Shown here in pieces: positions 38,505 to 57,331 of a stretch of DNA of 64,000 bases. The DNA lies in the NCBI RefSeq assembly GCF_900963305.1, contig NC_042521.1:8265614-8329613 (forward strand), written 5' to 3'. A model generated the notes under the pieces. The model was not told the DNA's origin, did no database searches, and was given only the letters and a program-made list of their open reading frames with translations. Origin of the DNA: Echeneis naucrates (Eukaryota; Chordata; Actinopteri; Carangiformes; Echeneidae). The position numbers were made by a program, and so were the translations under genes. Position 1 is the stretch's first letter. Each line of letters begins with the position of its first letter.

Positions 38505-39618
38505 GTGATGTGCAGGGGTCCCCTCCCCCCCCACATGAAACCCTCACGAGCACGTTTTTTTTTTTTTTTTTGGTGCATATTTGCACCGGATCTGCTGCAG
38601 CAGTAAATTTGAACATTTTTCACATTAAGGGACATTTTCTTTCCCCACATTGAGCATCAACTGGTGAAAATGCATCAATCATTTTTTGTTTAGTTAACCC
38701 ATCACACGCATGCGCACAGACATAATTACCTTCCTGCACCTGATCGGTGATCCATACTGGAGGAACATCAGCGTGTGAACAGGCAGCAGACACGTGCATG
38801 CACACCTGACTCCGGTTGCCATGACAACCACTTGCCATTTTCTTGATCCATATTTGCATGAACTTTTCTTTGGGGGGGGGGAACTACAAAAAAAATCTTT
38901 CCTGACGGTGGCGTCAACACCCGCATCTTTCAAATAAAATTTCTGCATTTAGAAATCAAATGGAGTTGTCTCTTTGATATACACACAGAAACGTGTTGAT
39001 GGCTCTTGATGAAGCATGGTAATAATAAAAAAAAAAAAACAGAAAATGCTAGTGTGTGATTACCATTCCACAAACTATAAAAACATTTTAAATGTATAGC
39101 AGGGAGCAACTCAACCACAACTCAATTTAACACAAGCTCACCAATAAACCAAAAATGAATAAATAATAAAAAGCTACTATCAATGTTTCTCACATTTACT
39201 TTTCCCTGTGCAATATGTCAGAGTATTTGATGTGGAGGCCGGGAACCTTATTTTTCCCACATATTACTGATATGTTTAAGGATTGGCTGAAGGAAATTCC
39301 ATCTTTGCTCTAAGTGTCTGCTAAATAGCTGGTCCATCATCCCTTTTTCCCTGATTCAAATTCTTACATTTCTATTCAAAACCCTTTATGGCTGCTCTAC
39401 TGAAATAAAAATTACTATAAAATTATTTTTAATGGGTGAGAAAAGTACATTCAAAACTTCTACTAAAAACTTTATTCATCAAAAGGTCCTTCAACTGTAC
39501 AAACACCAAACAAAAACAGGTTAAATTATTCCCACGATTGCAAATTTGACTATAGCTAACAATGTCTAAAAGAAAAAAAAGAAAAGAATGAGAGCCTGTT
39601 TCTGTAATCTGAGATAGA

Positions 39619-42600
39619 TTATGGTGGCATTGGTGCTCTCATTGGGACACGCGGTGGGGCACCAGGGGGGCGTGGAGGCATTGGAGGACCTCTCTGGAAG
39701 CCAAAAGGAGGTGGACGAGGAGGACCAGCACCATAGCCAGGTGGGGGCATGGGAGGAGGTGGCCCTCTCATACCAGGAGGCACAGGTGGACCTGGGGGAA
39801 AACAAAGAGGCCATGATGCAAGAAAACATTCACCTCTGAATAAGTGCCATCTCCACAGACAAACATGTGCACAACATACAGTCTCAGCATTCAGACATAA
39901 AAACACAATATACAAGACTGAAACCTTCAATTTTATGCAATTCACACTTTAGCATGGTTGATCATAACTATGAAATTCCAATATTTAAAACACATTATAT
40001 CCAATAATTCTGTGCCCATCTCTTAAGCAGTATCCAATACAGATACTGTAGTCTCACTGCATGATAACATTCTTACAAATATGCCGAATGTTTAACTGTG
40101 AGAGCTCAAATAAACCAAACGCGAGGCATGCAATGATGTGAATTTCTCTTGGAGATCAATAAAGTATCTATCTTTCCAATCTGAGTGAATGGTGAAGTAT
40201 AGCACTATGATATGAAAAAGATGAAAGCATAGAGATGATATGAAGTTGCATCTTTCATCTGGACCAAACTTTTTCAACCCTGCTAGCACCAAATGGGATA
40301 TAGAGAGACTGGTTGTGCCAGCCAGGAAAGGACAACATTAGTTTTTGTCTTAAAACAGAAACATGGACAAACAGTCACAGTTTTCAACTGTTTACTCTTT
40401 CAAGCAGTTCTTGGTCATTTCTTAAACTAGGAAGGCCTAACAATGAAACTTGGTTTGATTCGGTGCAAGGCTCGCTCAGAGAAGCTGGTTTGTTATGGAT
40501 AACATTGGAATGTGGGTATAAGTCAATAGCACAAATTGTTAAATCTATTTTGTGGCATAAAGCAGGTACGTAAAAAATAAATAAGTTGACAGTTTTAGTG
40601 TCAAACAAAGGTGCGGTCGGTTATAACATGTATATTTGATACATGTGTTTGTGAGCAGAGAAGATGTGTATGACAACAAAGAACCAAAATGCTCACCCAT
40701 GGGAGGTCCATATGGTGCTCTGGGTGGCATGCCCATAGGTGGAGGTGGGGGCATGCCAGGAGGCGGCGGTGCCCGAGGTTGATTTGATCCCGGAGGAGCA
40801 GGAGGTGGAGGCACCATTCCAGGCGGAGCAGGAGGGGGCATGGGCATCTGAGGCATGCCTGTGTGCCGAAAACAATAATGTGTGTAGAAGTTACATTTTA
40901 TTTGCCAAAAAAGTTGCAATGAAATTATAAGTATAAATAAAACAGAACACAACTAATTGATTGATTTCCAGTCTTAAATGCTTTAAAATCTTATAATTGT
41001 GCATTCATAATTTTTTTGGTAATTTCATACAGCTACGCTTTCACTCAGCTAGTGGAACAACATTTTAGGTATTAACAAGCCATTACCTGGATGCATGTTG
41101 GCAGGAGGGAAGGGTGGTGGTCCGGGTGGAGGTCCGCCACCAGCACCTTGGGGGCCTGGTGTCCCTGCTGTTGGAGGCATGGCCATTGAGGGGGGCATTG
41201 CTGGAGGCATCGATCCCGGAGGGGGAACAGGGGGGAAAGCCCCAGGAGGCGGCATACCTATCCAGAAACAAGTTTTATGTACAATTTAAGTTTCATTATA
41301 ATATTTTTTTCTTTGCAGGAGTTATATGTGAGAGTTTTTCTCAGCAGATTGTTTGATAGTGCAGTTCTAAGTTATACATTTCATGTGAAAAAAAAAACAG
41401 ACAAAATGGTAGCCCACCTACCTATAGATTTTAAGTATACAATAACATATATACGTATAATGTTAGCATACTGAAAATAATATATGCCATTAACCAAGGA
41501 CTCAATACATGACTTGCTCATCAATGGGATCCAGTATTACATTAAAAAGTACAACTGAAAAGCCAAAGGGCATCTTAGACATCTGCCACATATCACCACT
41601 TTCTATCTCAGTCCTACCTGGCATGGGCATTCCAGCCCCCAATGTAGTCAGTACAGGTGTTGGAGCAGTTGGTGGGGGCGGAGCATCTGCAAACAACTGA
41701 TGAGGTCTGTCTGCCTGGGAAAGAGGGTTTTGTGCTGCCAGTAGTCGCTCTGCAGCCGAGCCGTGTCGTTCCCCCTTAGAATCCTTCTTAAAGGCATACG
41801 ACACTGTGATGGGCCTGTTGCAGAGGTATTGGCCATTCATGGCTTCAATTGCAGCATCTGATGCATCAAAGCTGGCAAAATTGATGAAGGCATAGCCCTT
41901 GGAGTTGCCAGTGTCAGGGTCTCGCATGATCTTTGGCGTTTGAAGGATCACGCCAAAGGCACTGAATGTGTCATAGAGCAATTTCTCATCAATCTCTGGG
42001 TCCAAGTTACCAATGAAGATATTTGCACCCACATCCAAATTTTTGTTGTGCGCAGAGGCCTTATTAACTCGAATCGGTTTGCCATACAGCTTTATCATAT
42101 TCATAATTTTTATGGCATAGTCAGCATCCTCTTCACTAAGGAATTCCACAAAGCCATATCCTGCAAGAGAAGAGAAGAAAAGAAAATAGATCAGGAATGC
42201 CTTTCCTGCCCTGAGTGAGCACCGCTTTCTGGCATATGAAGTGATACTCACCCTGATGTTGCCCAGTGACTCTGTCTTTGGGCATATGTGTGTTGACCAC
42301 AGGACCAGCCTGAAGGAAAAGTTCCCATAATAACGGCTCAGAAACCTTCTCGTCCAAGCCGCCAACATACACAGTGGCGTCTGAAAGAAAAATTAAATAT
42401 AAAACCCTGTTAGATATATCTTAATGTCCAAAACAGCCTAGATTTTACATGGACTGGGGTTAAGTCAAAATTCAAAGCAACAGAGATTCTCAGGGTCTGA
42501 TTGCTTCTAATTTTAATTACAGGCAAAAGACCACACGTCTGATTACTACAGCTTATAAAATGTTTCTGCAAAGTAAAATAGTAAAACATTGTTTAAATCT

Positions 42601-43178
42601 AGAGCTTCTGATTGTACACATCAAAAGGACAACACAGCATTCTTACTAATTTTAAAGTTGCTTATCAGCCATAATAATACTGATGAGACTGTATTTCTAG
42701 TTTTGACAAATCATATAAAACCAATGAAAAACAGTGTCATCGGAGTTGTTTGTCAACATTTTTCAACAGACACACAACTCGTATGAGCTCGTTCACTACG
42801 TCAGCCTGGCAAGCTAACTGCTAGCCATCATAGCATAACTTTGCCTCCAACATGTTAAAGCAACCCCTACATTCAGGACATCATCTACAGACCACTAACG
42901 AGTTTAACATATTCATGCTTTGATGAAAGTGGAGTATTTTAAATCAAAGAAAGAAAGTCGATTTGTTATTTTTCCGAAAGCTAATGTAACGACAACGGGA
43001 CGCTTCCATGTGACTTAGCTAACAAGTTAGCTAGGGGCGACCAACCACCCAAAAAACAGCGTCAGATTTGGAAGTATAAATCACATGCACATATATACAT
43101 TTGCATAAAAAAGACAGAAAATTCTACTTTAACAGGACACTTACCTTGGTTTCTTTCTGAAATTGGTCCCGCTGCCAT
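39619..43178 (-). CDS. sf3b4: Splicing factor 3B subunit 4 (SAP49), complete
   Basis: SF3B4 is a component of the SF3b complex of U2 snRNP that contacts pre-mRNA upstream of the branch point. Six exons: 43178..43145, 42380..42252, 42160..41618, 41257..41087, 40858..40697, 39791..39619, giving 403 residues (human 424), all joined in the same phase. Start [11 protein letters not shown] is diagnostic. RRM1 (about 13-91) has VYVGGL and GYGFVEF; RRM2 (about 100-179) has [20 protein letters not shown] and [10 protein letters not shown] conserved linker ([20 protein letters not shown]) leads to a Pro/Gly/Met-rich tail (for example [15 protein letters not shown]) shorter than in mammals and ending [10 protein letters not shown]. 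The tail exons are divided by introns that all fall within a Gly codon. Minus-strand AATAAA at 39471-39476 gives a short 3' UTR. The ATG has ETS-type motifs just upstream. Confidence 0.97.
40135..40176. repeat. Retroelement 3' tail-like sequence (family C)
   Basis: Reads 'tgaatttctcttggagatcaataaagtatctatc'. Close variants lie at 43418-43452 and 54850-54884. This 'aatttcccttgggataaataaagtatctatc' phrase is a frequent 3' tail of dispersed fish repeats; here only the tail is evident. Confidence 0.45.
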
Positions 43179-43225
43179 GTTGAATGAACAACGAAAGGCG
43201 AGCGTCCTGAACCGAAGCCCCGCCT

Positions 43226-43247
43226 CTTCCGGTGGTCGGCGGAAGTG
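43226..43247. promoter_or_regulatory. ETS-type sites in the sf3b4 promoter
   Basis: CTTCCGG (43226-43232) and CGGAAGTG (43240-43247) stand in opposite orientation about 50-70 bases upstream of the sf3b4 start codon, in a GC-rich patch without a TATA box. This is a common housekeeping arrangement; use is inferred. Confidence 0.5.
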
Positions 43248-43417
43248 ACTATTGTATTTACGTAATACATATCCAACATAGTTCCCCATTACTGGGCCTA
43301 TTTTGTGTTTGTAAACCGACAAAAACGAGCTGTGTGTCTGTCATGTTGGAAAGTAAAGCACATTGCAGTGTAAAGCTGAAGCAGTGTGTCTTATTGTGTG
43401 AATGATGCATGTAAATG

Positions 43418-43452
43418 AATTTCCCTCAGGATAAATAAAGTGTATATCTATC
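43418..43452. repeat. Retroelement 3' tail-like sequence (family C)
   Basis: Reads 'aatttccctcaggataaataaagtgtatatctatc', a close variant of the tails at 40135 and 54850. Confidence 0.45.
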
Positions 43453-43547
43453 ATATTTACATCGAATATAATATAAAGAAGTTCGTGGTTTTGGTTCCCG
43501 GCCTGGGCGGTCGAACATGGACAGGGTAATTAGTGACTCAATGTAAA

Positions 43548-43612
43548 TGTAGTGGTTGCCCCACCATACGAAGGTCTTGGGTTCGATTCCCGAACGGGCT
43601 GTCCGATGTTAA
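43548..43612 (-). mobile_element. Repeat fragment with tRNA-like B-box phrase
   Basis: Contains 'tagtggttgcccc' and 'gaaggtcttgggttcgattcccg'. The GGTTCGATTCC phrase matches a pol III B box, and the block is the reverse of the 3' terminus of repeat family A (compare 18600-18650). No complete tRNA cloverleaf can be formed by eye. Confidence 0.45.
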
Positions 43613-43674
43613 TTGGTTAGTGAGTGGCCTACAGCACGGAGCGGAAAATCGGTAGATGGTATGCAAATGGGATA

Positions 43675-43930
43675 TCAGTCAGGTTAGGACTAGACTGGAC
43701 CCTCCCAGAGACCAAAGAGCAGAGGCTAGACCAGACCCCTCCAGACACCCGAGACTGGACCCCTCTCCAGACCGCAGAGATCAGACACTAGACCGGTCCC
43801 CTCCCCAGACCGCACTGAGCCACCAGACTGGACCCCGAAGCCCCAGGAGACCCAACAAGACTAGAACCAGAGACTCCAGTGACCAGAACTACCCTCCCCC
43901 TCCAAAGACTGGACTAGAGATTAGATTGTA
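43675..43930. repeat. Imperfect minisatellite of 'gactggacccctccagacc' type units
   Basis: A purine-strand-biased block of about 250 bases built from diverged units of roughly 25-35 bases (agac-t-agac--gacccctccagaccgcagag). Unit borders drift, so the copy number is about eight to ten by eye. It interrupts normal AT-rich sequence and codes for nothing recognisable. Confidence 0.65.
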
Positions 43931-44032
43931 CAAGGTTCTTGTTGATATTATCAAAAAATACGACACATGTTTTGTGATATTTTGTCACATCACATTAACT
44001 TGAGAATATTTTTTCTTTCCTTTTTCCCTTAA

Positions 44033-44082
44033 AATCCATCCATCTTCATCTGCCTATCTGGGGTCGGGTCGCAGGGTACCTT
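44033..44082 (+). mobile_element. Fragment of dispersed fish repeat terminus
   Basis: Reads 'aatccatccatcttcatctgcctatctggggtcgggtcgcagggta', the sense form of the fragment at 13905-13960. Confidence 0.5.
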
Positions 44083-47000
44083 AAAATCAGGAAATGTAAT
44101 CAGTGCTTCATTTGTTAACTATATCAGATTTGTAATGCCCATAATTATCAGCCAATGTAACTTCACTTGGCTAATGTAATGTTAACAAACTGTAGAATCC
44201 TGCCTACTATATGTCATGCAAATCTTTGAATGCAAGAATGAATCCATGCAGTTTTACAAAGACTGAGTGACAGAAACCCAAGCAGCAGATCAGCTGCAAA
44301 TGTATCTCATAAAATAAAATGTTTGTAAATCTAAAATGTAGGATAAAATAACCAACTATAATTACTGAGAATTTACTTAAAAAATTACCAGTCACGATCT
44401 ACTTCATCTTAGTCTTCATGCTTTTTTCATGCTTCTTTTACCATGTAGTGTAACACGTGACATGACAAATTTTTGTATTGGCCAATTTATTAGGTCATAT
44501 AAATCTACTAAATGTATAAACAAGGAATACAAAATGTTCTTAGAAAATACATACAATAACAGCCTTCAGAAACACTTCAAAACAATACTGTATAGAATAC
44601 GAAAACTTTAAAAACAGAACTTAATCAACACATCATGCATCAAAGCCAAAAGATGAAGAGCCAGTTTTCTTTTCTATAAAATGGATAGCAAAAAATATAC
44701 TGTTTTTAAAAAGCCTTAATTGATACTGATCACAAAGAAAGGTCAAAGGCATTTGTAACAAGAGCTTTCTGGCATTAATGGCCTGTGGTCAAAAATCACA
44801 CAAATTATAAGCATCAAAAATTAGAAGAAAAATGCAAAAACATAATTCAAGGGCTCCAGCCTCATTCCTATCACCGGCTCATTTCAACACTTGTTGGAGG
44901 GTTCTTTTACTCCTTCATTACATCTCAGTTTTACAATGAGCGCTTCATACCAGTTCATGGGATGACACAGAATCTGTAAAAAAAAAAAGTGTCTTTTGAT
45001 GAGGTTGTTGGAGCTATTTTGTTTAAAATGTAAAGAGAAAATATCAGGTTAGCGAGCCTGAATTGAAGCTGCGAGCTACTGTGAGGTCAAAGTGTGCATT
45101 ACATCAGTTTAATAGTCTATTTTAACATTTCAGTATTCACTGAAGTCCGATGCAGAGCCTTCGCCAAGGGGACAAAATTCCTTGCTGCTGCACATAGAAT
45201 TTATGAGCTGAGTACCAAACCAAAAGTATATAATGGCTATAAACGAATAACAAAGGTAGTAAGAGTTAATAAATCCTTCATAACAACATATTTAGGTATT
45301 GTAGCAGTAATATAGGATGTAATCTATAAAATCCCCTTTACGTGAAAGACAAAGGATTTAATAAAGCGTAGCACCACCTATTAAAGAGCCCGTTAAATGG
45401 AAGTTAAGGGGTCTAATCATTGCATGCTAACATTTTCATAAAGGCACAATGTTCCCAGAGAAAAGACAGATAGCGCAATAGAGTATTTAAATACGACAAG
45501 CTTTTATCATACTTGACTCCTGCTTGTTCATTTTTTACTAGATTTCTCCTTAAATTTTGTGTAACTACTTTCTTCTGTGGAGAATCCAATGCTCAGCAGT
45601 GGCAAAAGCTCTCCTGCTGTTTAACTTGAATAACTCACCGCTCACATTACCCGCTAAGCACACATTATCAATTTAACTCTCACTTCAATTCCATGGGGTC
45701 TTTAAAAGGCTACTCATTGAAACGCTTTCATTCTTATAATGTAATAAAATACATTTTAGATGCACAGGGGATTATAAGTATCACATTTACAGTTTAAAAC
45801 AAATCAGGTCCTTCAGCATAAAATATCCGAAATGGTGATAAGAGGGAGTGTCAGAAACAGTTTTTAGCTCATGAAAGAACACCAGAGCTACAGACAACCA
45901 AATCCTGTTTCCAATATCTTAAACAGAAACCACAAGGGCTGGCTCTGTTTGGTACTGACAATTACTAACACATGACTCAGACATGATGAATAAGCCTGTT
46001 TAAAAGCCAAACTTAAAAGAAAAATGAAAAAAAGAAACTTCCTGTGGCTCATTAGGCCTTTACGGAGTGACTATTTGCTGTTTATGCTGAGACCCTCACC
46101 AACATTTTAGTCCACAAAGCACCGACTCTTTTGCTGCTCTCTAGATGAGGCACATGACACAAACACAACCTGTATGGAGAGTAATTCTAAAGTCCGAACA
46201 GCGTCGTTCTGCAGCTCCTTTAGCTAAAACATACTGAAAATATACATTCAGCTAGTGTCATACAAATAGCTGTTAAAATCCTTCACAAACAAAGATAAAA
46301 CAGAGTAATGGTTCACTATTGGGCATTTTCAAAAACCTGAGCTGCTGTCAGAGCAATCAGTCCCCTGCTGACATTTCTGCAAAGTACCCTCAACTTTTTT
46401 ACATCAGCCAATGAGGATTTTTTTCAATTCTTCCTGGAATTGTCACACATTGACGTGATATTCTCCTGATAAGTGTTTTATGTCTATTATGTAGAACCAC
46501 GGTGATGTGCTGACCTTATATAGGGGCGTTTATCGCCTCCCTTGCTGCTTTTGCTGTTTATTTGTGAGCACAAGATACTTGATACCGTGAATTTCACTTT
46601 CTGTGTGTACTTTTAACTACTATGACTAGCCTGGGTCCACAATACCTTAAGTGCTGGAAATAACTACATCCACAATATTAAAGAAGCACACCGATAAAAC
46701 ATAAAAATGATCTTTACCTCACGTGTGTGGGGATTTTTTGGGGTCATATTGCTTAATGACCTTTACATTCACTGATGAAAGGCAGGTTTTGTTTGTTGAA
46801 ATAATGAAAAAATCCAAAACATATGCACCTCAGTAAGCTGGTATACCAAGAAAGTTTACGGGTTGTTTTTTTAAAAGCACCGTTATCCTGTAATCTCTAG
46901 GCACAAAGAGGTAACGGCTATAGCGGCAAATGTTTTCTTTTTTAACTGATGTGCATACTGTAAAAAAATAAAGGCCTGGGGTCATTGGGTCATTGGTAAA

Positions 47001-47110
47001 ACGCCCAAGATACAAAACCAAAAAAAAAAAAAAAAATCTGATTCCTCATCTTCTCAATGAAATGTTCGATACTGTTACCAGGAATGTGAAGGCTTGTTTC
47101 CGAGTTAGGT

Positions 47111-52248
<5,138 letters not shown>

Positions 52249-52494
52249 CTAATCCGCTCCGATCGGCCGGACGGGTTCGGGCTGGAGCTCAGAGCGGCCT
52301 CCGGGAGCTGGACAGACAAAGTGTTAGCACGGCTTTCCCAATCAGAGCCAGACTCCGGACTCAGCCGCGGTCCCCCCGACACACACTGCTGCTATGCATC
52401 CTCCGGCCCTGGATTAGGCTGCAGGGCTGTCAGTCACAGGAGGCCTTCACTGCCCCTGGGAATTTACAGCTCTGCTGTAAAGGACCGGCATCAT

Positions 52495-53212
<718 letters not shown>

Positions 53213-53219
53213 CCTAACT

Positions 53220-56200
53220 TGCACATCTACAGTTCCATGAACTGTAAATCTCTTTGAGGGAAACTTGACATATAAAGAAAACTTTTTTTGCAGCAGTAAT
53301 CTTCATGCTTTGATATATCAGTCATTTTAAAGTTGTCTTTAAAATCTGATGTTCAGTTTTTTTGGTACATTTTTATTCAATTGTTTTTATGGACTGGAAT
53401 AACCTGTAAAACATAATCCTGAAATGAGGATGACCACCAATCAGCAACTGGCCTGTTTGTGATGGAACATTATTCCTCTACAGGAAATAAAGAAGACAAT
53501 GACTGCAGTCTGCAGCATTTACTTGTAAAGTAGTGAACTGACACAGAGGCCTGCCAGCCGCAAAAAAAATGAACAGTAGCCTATAATATAGTATATTATA
53601 GGAGTAGTGGAAGTATATAATAGTTTACTCAAGTAACAAAAAGAATCACATTTCACAGACCAAAAACTGTGACAGCCAAATTAAAGGGGCAAATGTTTTG
53701 TAACAACCACTTTTTAAATATAATAAATCCATAAAGTTCACATTTCTACAAATTCAGAAAGAAATAAACAGTGCAAATCTGTGATGTGTATAGTTTTAGG
53801 CATGTTTTCGTATTTCCGAGTTTTTCTGCAGGGCCTGAAGGCAGCAGTGGAAAGTCGGAGAAATATCAGGCCAAGAAATTTGACCCCTCTCTGTTCTCCT
53901 CTGGCAGCAGCAGGGAAAAACTACAGTGAAGGCTTACAGCTCCAGCTCTGCCTGAAGCATGTGATTTAAACCTGCAAGCAAAATAACCCTGTTTACTCAA
54001 CAGAAGACAAAAAAATTATCTTTCCTTCTCTGAGAAATAGAGAAATAAGATGTGTCTTACTTTAACTGTGACTTAGTGGACCACCAAGTTTGTCCAAAAA
54101 CAAATAGTTGGAAGAGGAAATGGGACCTCCTCTTGTGCTTCCTAAGTGTTCTTTATGACTGTAGGGGCTTTGTGTAGCTTTTCATTCTTTCTGTGGTCTG
54201 GGATGAGGCCAGTGTAACTCAAAGGAGGAACCATGAGGAGCATTTGATCAAAGTCCTTTTAAGCTGAATCTGTGTAATAATGAAGATTTAGCTGTTCTGG
54301 ATCCACTAAAAAACGCATTTAAAATCAATTGCAGCAAAATATGCATGTCCCTGAAAATCTGGGAGGCCTTGGCCTGTTGATGTTTTCGACAAAGTGCAGA
54401 AAAAGGACAAAATCAGCACTCATATATCCCCATTGGAGTGAAAATTTGACTCAGTGGAGCGCACGCTCAAGTTACATTAAATCATGTCATGACCTCGACC
54501 GTGCAGCGTCACTGGCTTTCATTTCCTCTGTCCTGTGGACCATCATGCTGCACTTCTGTCTAATCATCGTTTCTATGAGCTGCAGTGAGTTTTCTGCTGC
54601 AAATTAGGGGATTATTTGATCCACCAATACGCAGAAATTTTCTTCTTGTCATGTTTGCTTGCCGTCATCATTGATAAAATTATTATTAGCTACTTTCCAT
54701 AAAAAAAAAGACAAACAGTTTTTTGTTCAGATTGATTTTGCGTCTTTGAGGGTCTTCTTGTCTTTGTTGGGAACTCAACTACCCAATGGTACATCAGTAA
54801 AATCTTCCTTCCACATTTCTGCACATTTCTGAACACCTGTAACGAAGCAAACCTCCCCTCGGGATTAATAAAGTACTCTTATTCTGATTTCATAATTTAG
54901 TAAAAGTTTTGGTGAGATTGAGTCAGAAAATAGTGCAAACTAAGCACTTTTCGATGCTTTTAGTTTTAGTAAAGTTTAGTTTTTGTTAGTTGAACTTTTA
55001 GTTCAGTTAAAGTTATTTATATGAAGACCTTTAAATTATTTCAACATTGAACTAAGACGAATCAATCATATTTGAAGGTCAACGAAACATGTAGGACAAA
55101 ACCTTTGGAGTCATACAGAGGTACGGTCCCTTCTCACAGTAAACTACACACATTGTTTACATTTCTCTGATTTCACACAGTTTATACTTAGACCTAATAT
55201 TCACAGCTCTGTCACCCTCACTGTCTTGCATACCAGAGCTTTTTCTTTCTGCTTTAGTGGGTCAGTTTGAGGGATGTAAACAGCCTAAGCTGTTTCTACC
55301 GGGGTAGTGGCAAACAGACTCTGGAGTGAGAGAATAATCTCTGGTTGAAAACAGTCCCACATCTGGCTTTGATCAAAGTTTTACAGTCAAAATCTGTCTT
55401 TTGAAACTCCAATCCGGGAATTTCCTCCCATGAATAAAGACCCTCTGCACTTTCATTCACATTTTAATGAACAGTGTGTTGTTTATGTACTCTGCTCTGC
55501 TCATGTAGTCATATCCAAATGTCCAAATGCCCCCCCCCCCCATATCAAACTTCTGATTAGTTACCTGAAGCAAGTGGAGTTGACAATTAATGACTTTACA
55601 ACAACCGTAAAGATAGCCATAGCAATTATATGTCATTGGAAGTGAACCAAAGGTGGAAGGTTTACATCCACATGGCTGAGTGTCAGTTCGTGAAACTACT
55701 GTTCAAAGGACAACTAAATGAAAATGTTTTTGGGTTTGTTTTTTAATTGATTTTTCAATTCAACTTATGATTGCATGTTGATTTAAAATGTCATTCTTTT
55801 TGTATTTATGTGTTACAACTAACGTGGATATTCATAGTCATACTGGAACGTTTTTGTAAAAATATAATCTTTTTTCATGTTTTCATGCTGTGAATATCTG
55901 ATGATGATTAGTTAGGGCTGATCGTAGCATTTCATAACATAAAGAAACATACATTTTATATTCATGCCCTTTATCTGGGCAAAAAAATACCAAAAAGAGA
56001 AAAAAAAAAAAAATCTACAAAGTGAACTCAAAAAGGGGACCTGATGATTCATCCCTTCTTCAGGAGTTGAAAACAAGTAATCCATATGAAGATTCTGTGG
56101 TAATAGAAATGTCAAAGTTTATTTAAAGTTTATTCTATATAAAGTTTAATTATTTTCCTTTTAAACAAAAGTCTGCTTCATATTATAGATATATAAATAA

Positions 56201-56580
56201 CATCAGATATACTGACAATAAAATGATAGGAGGCTCTCTTTAAAACCTCAATTTAATGAATACTTAATGATATGAACAGAAGTAAACAAAAATATGTTGC
56301 CCGCTTATCTGTTGTTGTATTTGTTGAGACTGATGTGGCAATGGCAAACATACCTGTCAGAACTGTGACGCTGTTACTTTGTGTAATCAATATGGCAAGA
56401 TGCACACTATTGGATGTTGGACAGTCAGCAGAGGGACTGTTGGACTTTGGTTTAAGTTTGCCCAGCTGGCAGACCGAGCAGCAAGGGTCAGAGCTGTGAT
56501 TCCCTGACTCGAGCAAACATCCGATAACTTGTCTTGCGTCTTCATCTTGTCCAATCAGATCCACGCTAGGGCAGAGCTGC
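53220..56580. other. Spacer between lix1l and afp4
   Basis: No recognisable gene on either strand. It holds a family C tail-like fragment near 54850-54884, a short poly-C run near 55531-55541 and AT-rich sequence with short unsupported open frames. Confidence 0.6.
54850..54884. repeat. Retroelement 3' tail-like sequence (family C)
   Basis: Reads 'aacctcccctcgggattaataaagtactcttattc', the third variant of this tail in the window. Confidence 0.4.
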
Positions 56581-56661
56581 ATCACTGTGCTGCAGTATAA
56601 GAGGAGCGTGAGTCCAGCAGGAAGGCACCATCCTCCCGGTCCAAAGCCTCCTGCAGCACAG
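56549..56661 (+). promoter_or_regulatory. afp4: afp4 core promoter and untranslated first exon
   Basis: A CCAAT box (56551-56555) precedes a TATA-like gtataaga (56594-56601) by about 40 bases. That predicts transcription start near 56625. A short untranslated exon then ends at 56661 with a consensus donor (ACAG then gtaagt), and its partner acceptor sits at 57310-57311, 20 bases before the start codon. This TATA plus untranslated-first-exon layout matches apolipoprotein genes. Confidence 0.65.
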
Positions 56662-57331
56662 GTAAGTCTGCTTCCTTTCCTTATGGGCTCAAACTGCATG
56701 TGACACACTGAGACATAAAACACACACATTCAAAACGTCATATTGAAATGCAACAATTGTAAAGTGAAAACTCCCATTTGTCACTTTGACATTTAATGTG
56801 AAAACCAATTCTAAAGAAAAAAATAGATTATTGTGGGATTTTCTATTACACCTTCACATAAAGTTACTGCAGTCATCACACTTCCTGTCCTGTGCTTAAT
56901 AAAGTGTAATTTCTTTACTGATGTTCAGGTAATGTGGCTAATGGCCTTGAAAGTGTATCAAAGTAAATTATTCACAACTCAAGCTGAATAAAGTTTACAA
57001 GATAGTGTGTGGGTTCAGGATACACAGGAACAAAATGTTTATCTTTCAACACGGGACCAAATAAATCGGCGGCGATTCCATGAAAGTGTGATAGCTTTTA
57101 TCAGTGAGCCATCTGGTTGAGCAACAGGACGCCACAGAAGAACAAACAGCCATCTCTTTAAATGCAGGAGAAAGTGCGCTCAGTCAGAACACATATTGTG
57201 ACACTGATGTAGATCACAGATTGAGACAGGGCATTAACATCAGCATATGAACGTCCAGTCTTGTCATCTCTGACTGTGCATTAACGGAAAAACATTTTTT
57301 TCTTCCTGTAGGTCTTCTCCAGTCAGCAGCC

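Larger units (their letters stand above)
34706..39450. other. sv2a 5' intron/promoter region and spacer to sf3b4
   Basis: No coding gene recognised. It probably holds a long sv2a first intron from 34707 to 38321 and an untranslated exon near 38.3 kb. Low-complexity blocks occur: TA/TG (35931-35960), poly-C (37808-37819), CA (38463-38504), poly-T (about 38556-38572) and poly-G near 38872-38881. Confidence 0.5.
43250..47110. other. Spacer between sf3b4 promoter and lix1l 3' end
   Basis: No coding gene seen. The first 0.8 kb carries repeat fragments and a minisatellite; the remainder is AT-rich. The right part should contain the lix1l 3' UTR on the minus strand; a minus-strand AATAAA at 46557-46562 is one candidate end. 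Confidence 0.6.

Noticed and set aside
43575-43590. Possible tRNA gene (B-box GGTTCGATTCC)
   Set aside because: No matching A box or cloverleaf stems; the phrase belongs to a dispersed repeat terminus.
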